Under the pieces are notes generated by a model, which had not been told where the DNA came from, did no database searches, and saw nothing but the letters and a program-made list of their open reading frames with translations. Both the position numbers and the translations under genes were made by a program. From Chloroflexota bacterium (GTDB lineage Bacteria; Chloroflexota; Dehalococcoidia; Lucifugimonadales; UBA1127), in assembly GCA_028873745.1 (NCBI GenBank), contig JAPPNT010000250.1:1-7480 (forward strand): a DNA stretch of 7,480 nt. Reading direction: 5' to 3'. Numbering within the stretch: position 1 is the stretch's first letter; each line of letters opens with the position of its first letter. Shown here piece by piece: positions 6,170-7,480 of this stretch.

Positions 6170-6769
6170 TCACCAGCATCCCTTGGTGTATGGAGTCACG
6201 ATTACGATGGGCGCTGTTGCTCTGTTGTCCTCCGTGTCCCGCACATAGAGCGAGTACACGCCAGGCGTCAGCGCCGCCAGGGACTCGAGGTCCAGCGTCG
6301 ACGTGATCATGAACGCGCCAGAGTCGTTCGACGTGCCGCCGACGACCGCGATAGTGTCGCCGCCCGTGACGATCTCACCGAAGACCACCTGATTGGCCGC
6401 GAACCCGGAGCCGGCCACGTCTAGGACGTGCTCTGCGCCGTCCTTGAAGCAGTTCTCAAACAATAAAATGCTGGCGGGTGAGGTCGGGCCGGCGGGGCCC
6501 TGAGAACCCTGAGGGCCGGGGAGCCCCTGGATGCCGGGATTGCCGGGGAGGCCCGCTATTCCGGATTCACCTTGTACGCCGGGGAGACCAGGATTGCCGG
6601 GGTTACCGGGGAGCCCCGGCTCGCCGGGCGGGCCCTGCGGCCCCTGCGCGCCCGTGGGTCCCTCCGGCCCGCACGCCGCCATCACGAGCGCCGCCACCAT
6701 CACGACGGCGGTGAAGATGCCGAATCCCAGTCCACGCTTTCGTAGGGATGCGCCCCGTCTCGCTGTCAT
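6170..6769 (-). CDS. Collagen-like surface lipoprotein (copy A)
   Basis: This is a lipid-anchored exported protein with a collagen-like stalk. Residues 1-33 form a lipoprotein signal: basic RRGASLRKR, a hydrophobic core 15-30, and the lipobox MAAC with the lipidated Cys at 33. Directly after it, residues 34-96 are 21 uninterrupted Gly-X-Y triplets rich in Pro, with GLP, GNP and GPQ triplets, which should trimerise as a triple helix. Residues 97-199 form a C-terminal domain (SGFAANQVVFGE, GGTSNDSGAF, LTPGVYSLYVRD, ATAPIV) that looks like a beta-sandwich, perhaps of IPT/TIG type. Two cysteines (107, 198) could form a disulfide. The ATG has AAGGAG (6775-6780) 5 bases upstream. It lies downstream of a near-identical paralogue in the same direction. 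The partner or ligand is unknown. Adhesion, spacing or envelope structure are possible roles; none is shown by sequence. Confidence 0.9.
   Translation of the reverse strand: MTARRGASLRKRGLGFGIFTAVVMVAALVMAACGPEGPTGAQGPQGPPGEPGLPGNPGNPGLPGVQGESGIAGLPGNPGIQGLPGPQGSQGPAGPTSPASILLFENCFKDGAEHVLDVAGSGFAANQVVFGEIVTGGDTIAVVGGTSNDSGAFMITSTLDLESLAALTPGVYSLYVRDTEDNRATAPIVIVTPYTKGCW
6482..6670 (-). repeat. Collagen Gly-X-Y coding repeat, copy A (21 triplets)
   Basis: Every third codon encodes Gly, giving 9-base periodicity in the DNA. The triplets are uninterrupted. GLP and GNP dominate the middle and GPQ or GPE the ends. Such tracts can change in length by slippage or unequal recombination. Confidence 0.92.
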
Positions 6770-6802
6770 GTCGACTCCTTGCAGGCAGCCACTGATGCGC
6801 GC

Positions 6803-6811
6803 AATCTAACA
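6803..6811 (-). promoter_or_regulatory. Candidate extended -10 element for collagen-like gene A
   Basis: The minus strand reads TGTTAGATT, an extended -10 (TGn then TAGATT, four of six matches). Transcription would begin near 6796, about 27 bases before the ATG. No good -35 is visible at 16-18 bases. The preceding terminator (6879-6914) would stop most read-through from the upstream copy, so a separate promoter is needed. Confidence 0.33.
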
Positions 6812-6834
6812 GAACACCTTGCCTGACACCATCC

Positions 6835-6870
6835 CAACTGGAATGTGGCGACACGGGGAAACTCCAGTTG
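6835..6870. repeat. 8-bp inverted repeat upstream of collagen-like gene A
   Basis: CAACTGGA (6835-6842) and TCCAGTTG (6863-6870) are perfect reverse complements with 20 bases between them. A nested TGT/ACA pair (6844-6846, 6851-6853) is possible. It lies just upstream of the presumed -35 region and could be a regulator-binding site, or an RNA hairpin after the terminator. Confidence 0.45.
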
Positions 6871-6878
6871 AGCACAAA

Positions 6879-6914
6879 AGAAGAAGCCTCCCGCGATCGC
6901 GGGAGGCTTCTTTC
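6879..6914. terminator. Intrinsic terminator of collagen-like gene B
   Basis: A perfect palindrome at 6881-6912 (arms AAGAAGCCTCCCGC and its complement, loop GATC) is flanked by T-rich sequence on the minus strand (UUCUUUUGU) and by TTTC on the plus strand. It lies 22 bases after the stop codon of gene B, the same position as the terminator of gene A, and is clearly related to it. It should serve the minus strand and might also act on plus-strand transcripts. Confidence 0.9.
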
Positions 6915-6934
6915 AGCTTCTGGCTAGTCAGCTA

Positions 6935-7480
6935 TTAGCACTTGCCGCCGGCGACCACGATGGGTGCGGTCGCCCTGTTCTCTTCCACGTCTCGCACGTA
7001 GAGCGAGTAAGCGCCAGGCGTCAGTGCCGCGAGCGACTCGAGGTCAAGCGTCGACGTGATGTTGAACGCGCCCGAGTCGTTGGACGTGCCGCCGACCACC
7101 GCGATCGTGTCGCCACCTGTGACGATCTCGCCGAAGACTACCTGGTTCGCTGCGAAACCGGAGCCGGCCACCTCGATGCTGTGCTCCTCGCCATCCGTGA
7201 AGCAATTCTCGGACAGGACGATGCTGGCGGGCGAGGTCGGGCCAACGGGTCCCTGCGGGCCCTGCGGGCCTTGGACGCCGGGAAGACCGGGGTTACCGGG
7301 GAGACCCGGCTCACCTTGAATGCCCTGAACGCCGGGGAGACCGGGGTTACCGGGGTTGCCGGGCTCGCCGGGAAATGCGCAGGAATCGTGCTCGCGCGGA
7401 TGACGGGGGTGTTCGCCCCCTCGCAAGCTGGAAGCCCGCGCCCCCGGGAAGTCGCGCTCCCGGCGAGCCTTGTCCTCAGT
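6935..7480 (-). CDS. Collagen-like protein, copy B (partial; 5' end unresolved)
   Basis: This is a paralogue of the neighbouring lipoprotein. The frame is open to the window edge, so the gene is incomplete here. An internal TTG at 7424-7426 could start a 163-residue form but has no Shine-Dalgarno. Counting from that TTG, residues 20-64 are 15 uninterrupted Gly-X-Y triplets (GEP, GNP, GLP, GVQ, GPQ). Residues 65-163 are the same C-terminal domain as copy A: about 83 of 94 aligned residues match by eye, and the Cys pair (75, 163) is kept. Upstream of residue 20 the pattern stops; the residues there (RGGEHPRHPREHDSCAF) are neither collagen-like nor a signal peptide. Either the N-terminus was replaced or this part is not translated. 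If it lacks a signal, the protein would not be exported and the copy may be a pseudogene. Confidence 0.75.
   Translation of the reverse strand, partial: TEDKARRERDFPGARASSLRGGEHPRHPREHDSCAFPGEPGNPGNPGLPGVQGIQGEPGLPGNPGLPGVQGPQGPQGPVGPTSPASIVLSENCFTDGEEHSIEVAGSGFAANQVVFGEIVTGGDTIAVVGGTSNDSGAFNITSTLDLESLAALTPGAYSLYVRDVEENRATAPIVVAGGKC
7235..7369 (-). repeat. Collagen Gly-X-Y coding repeat, copy B (15 triplets)
   Basis: Fifteen uninterrupted triplets, six fewer than copy A. Order and composition differ from copy A even though the flanking C-terminal domains are almost identical, which fits expansion and contraction of the tract since duplication. Confidence 0.9.
7371..7480. other. Hairpin-rich segment at the window edge, probably not collagen-like coding sequence
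   Basis: Two stem-loops lie close together: GGGGG/CCCCC at 7405-7420 with a 6-base loop, and CCGGGA/TCCCGG at 7444-7463 with an 8-base loop. The translation loses the Gly-X-Y pattern and shows no signal peptide in any minus-strand frame. It may be a dispersed repeat, intergenic DNA, or an assembly edge. Confidence 0.4.

Noticed and set aside
6482..7369. Short periodic GC-rich repeats that could look like a CRISPR or tandem-repeat array
   Set aside because: The 9-base periodicity is explained by Gly-X-Y codons; there are no identical repeats separated by unique spacers.

Overview
This 7.5-kb window is GC-rich bacterial DNA with GTG and TTG start codons alongside ATG. It carries two genes for lipoproteins whose signal sequences end in a lipobox, a family 5 solute-binding lipoprotein with a long Ala/Pro/Glu linker, and Gly-X-Y (collagen-like) surface proteins. 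This mix would suit a Chloroflexota (Dehalococcoidia-like) genome, but that placement is an inference from style. No phylogenetic marker was compared, and no phage, transposase or CRISPR signal was seen.

Left part (1-2450, minus strand). A family 5 (dipeptide/oligopeptide/nickel type) ABC-transporter substrate-binding lipoprotein occupies 89-1849. About 360 bases of apparently non-coding, hairpin-rich DNA separate it from a good sigma70-like promoter at 2214-2242, so its mRNA probably has a long structured leader. Upstream of that is a complete tRNA-Ser(CGA) with encoded CCA at 2360-2447.

Middle (2450-5940). Two short convergent genes of unknown function (88 and 85 codons) share a hairpin between their stop codons. 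The second is divergent from a two-gene operon on the plus strand. The first operon gene is glmU, the bifunctional enzyme that makes UDP-GlcNAc for the cell envelope. The second, 6 bases downstream, is a membrane protein with a CBS-domain pair and a CorC/HlyC-type C-terminal domain. A near-consensus promoter (TTGACA-17-TAGCAT) precedes glmU.

Right part (5940-7480, minus strand). Two tandem paralogous genes encode collagen-like surface proteins. Each has a run of Gly-X-Y triplets followed by an almost identical C-terminal domain of about 95 residues, and each ends in a related intrinsic terminator. The copy at 6170-6769 is a complete lipoprotein whose collagen stalk begins immediately after the lipidated cysteine. 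The copy at 6935 and above runs into the window edge and shows no signal peptide: its Gly-X-Y pattern stops abruptly at about 7370 in hairpin-rich DNA that does not look coding.

The least routine content is this collagen-like gene duplication with covarying terminators, the structured leader of the binding-protein gene, and the divergent membrane half of the CorC-like protein. I do not see a clear-cut new multi-gene system.
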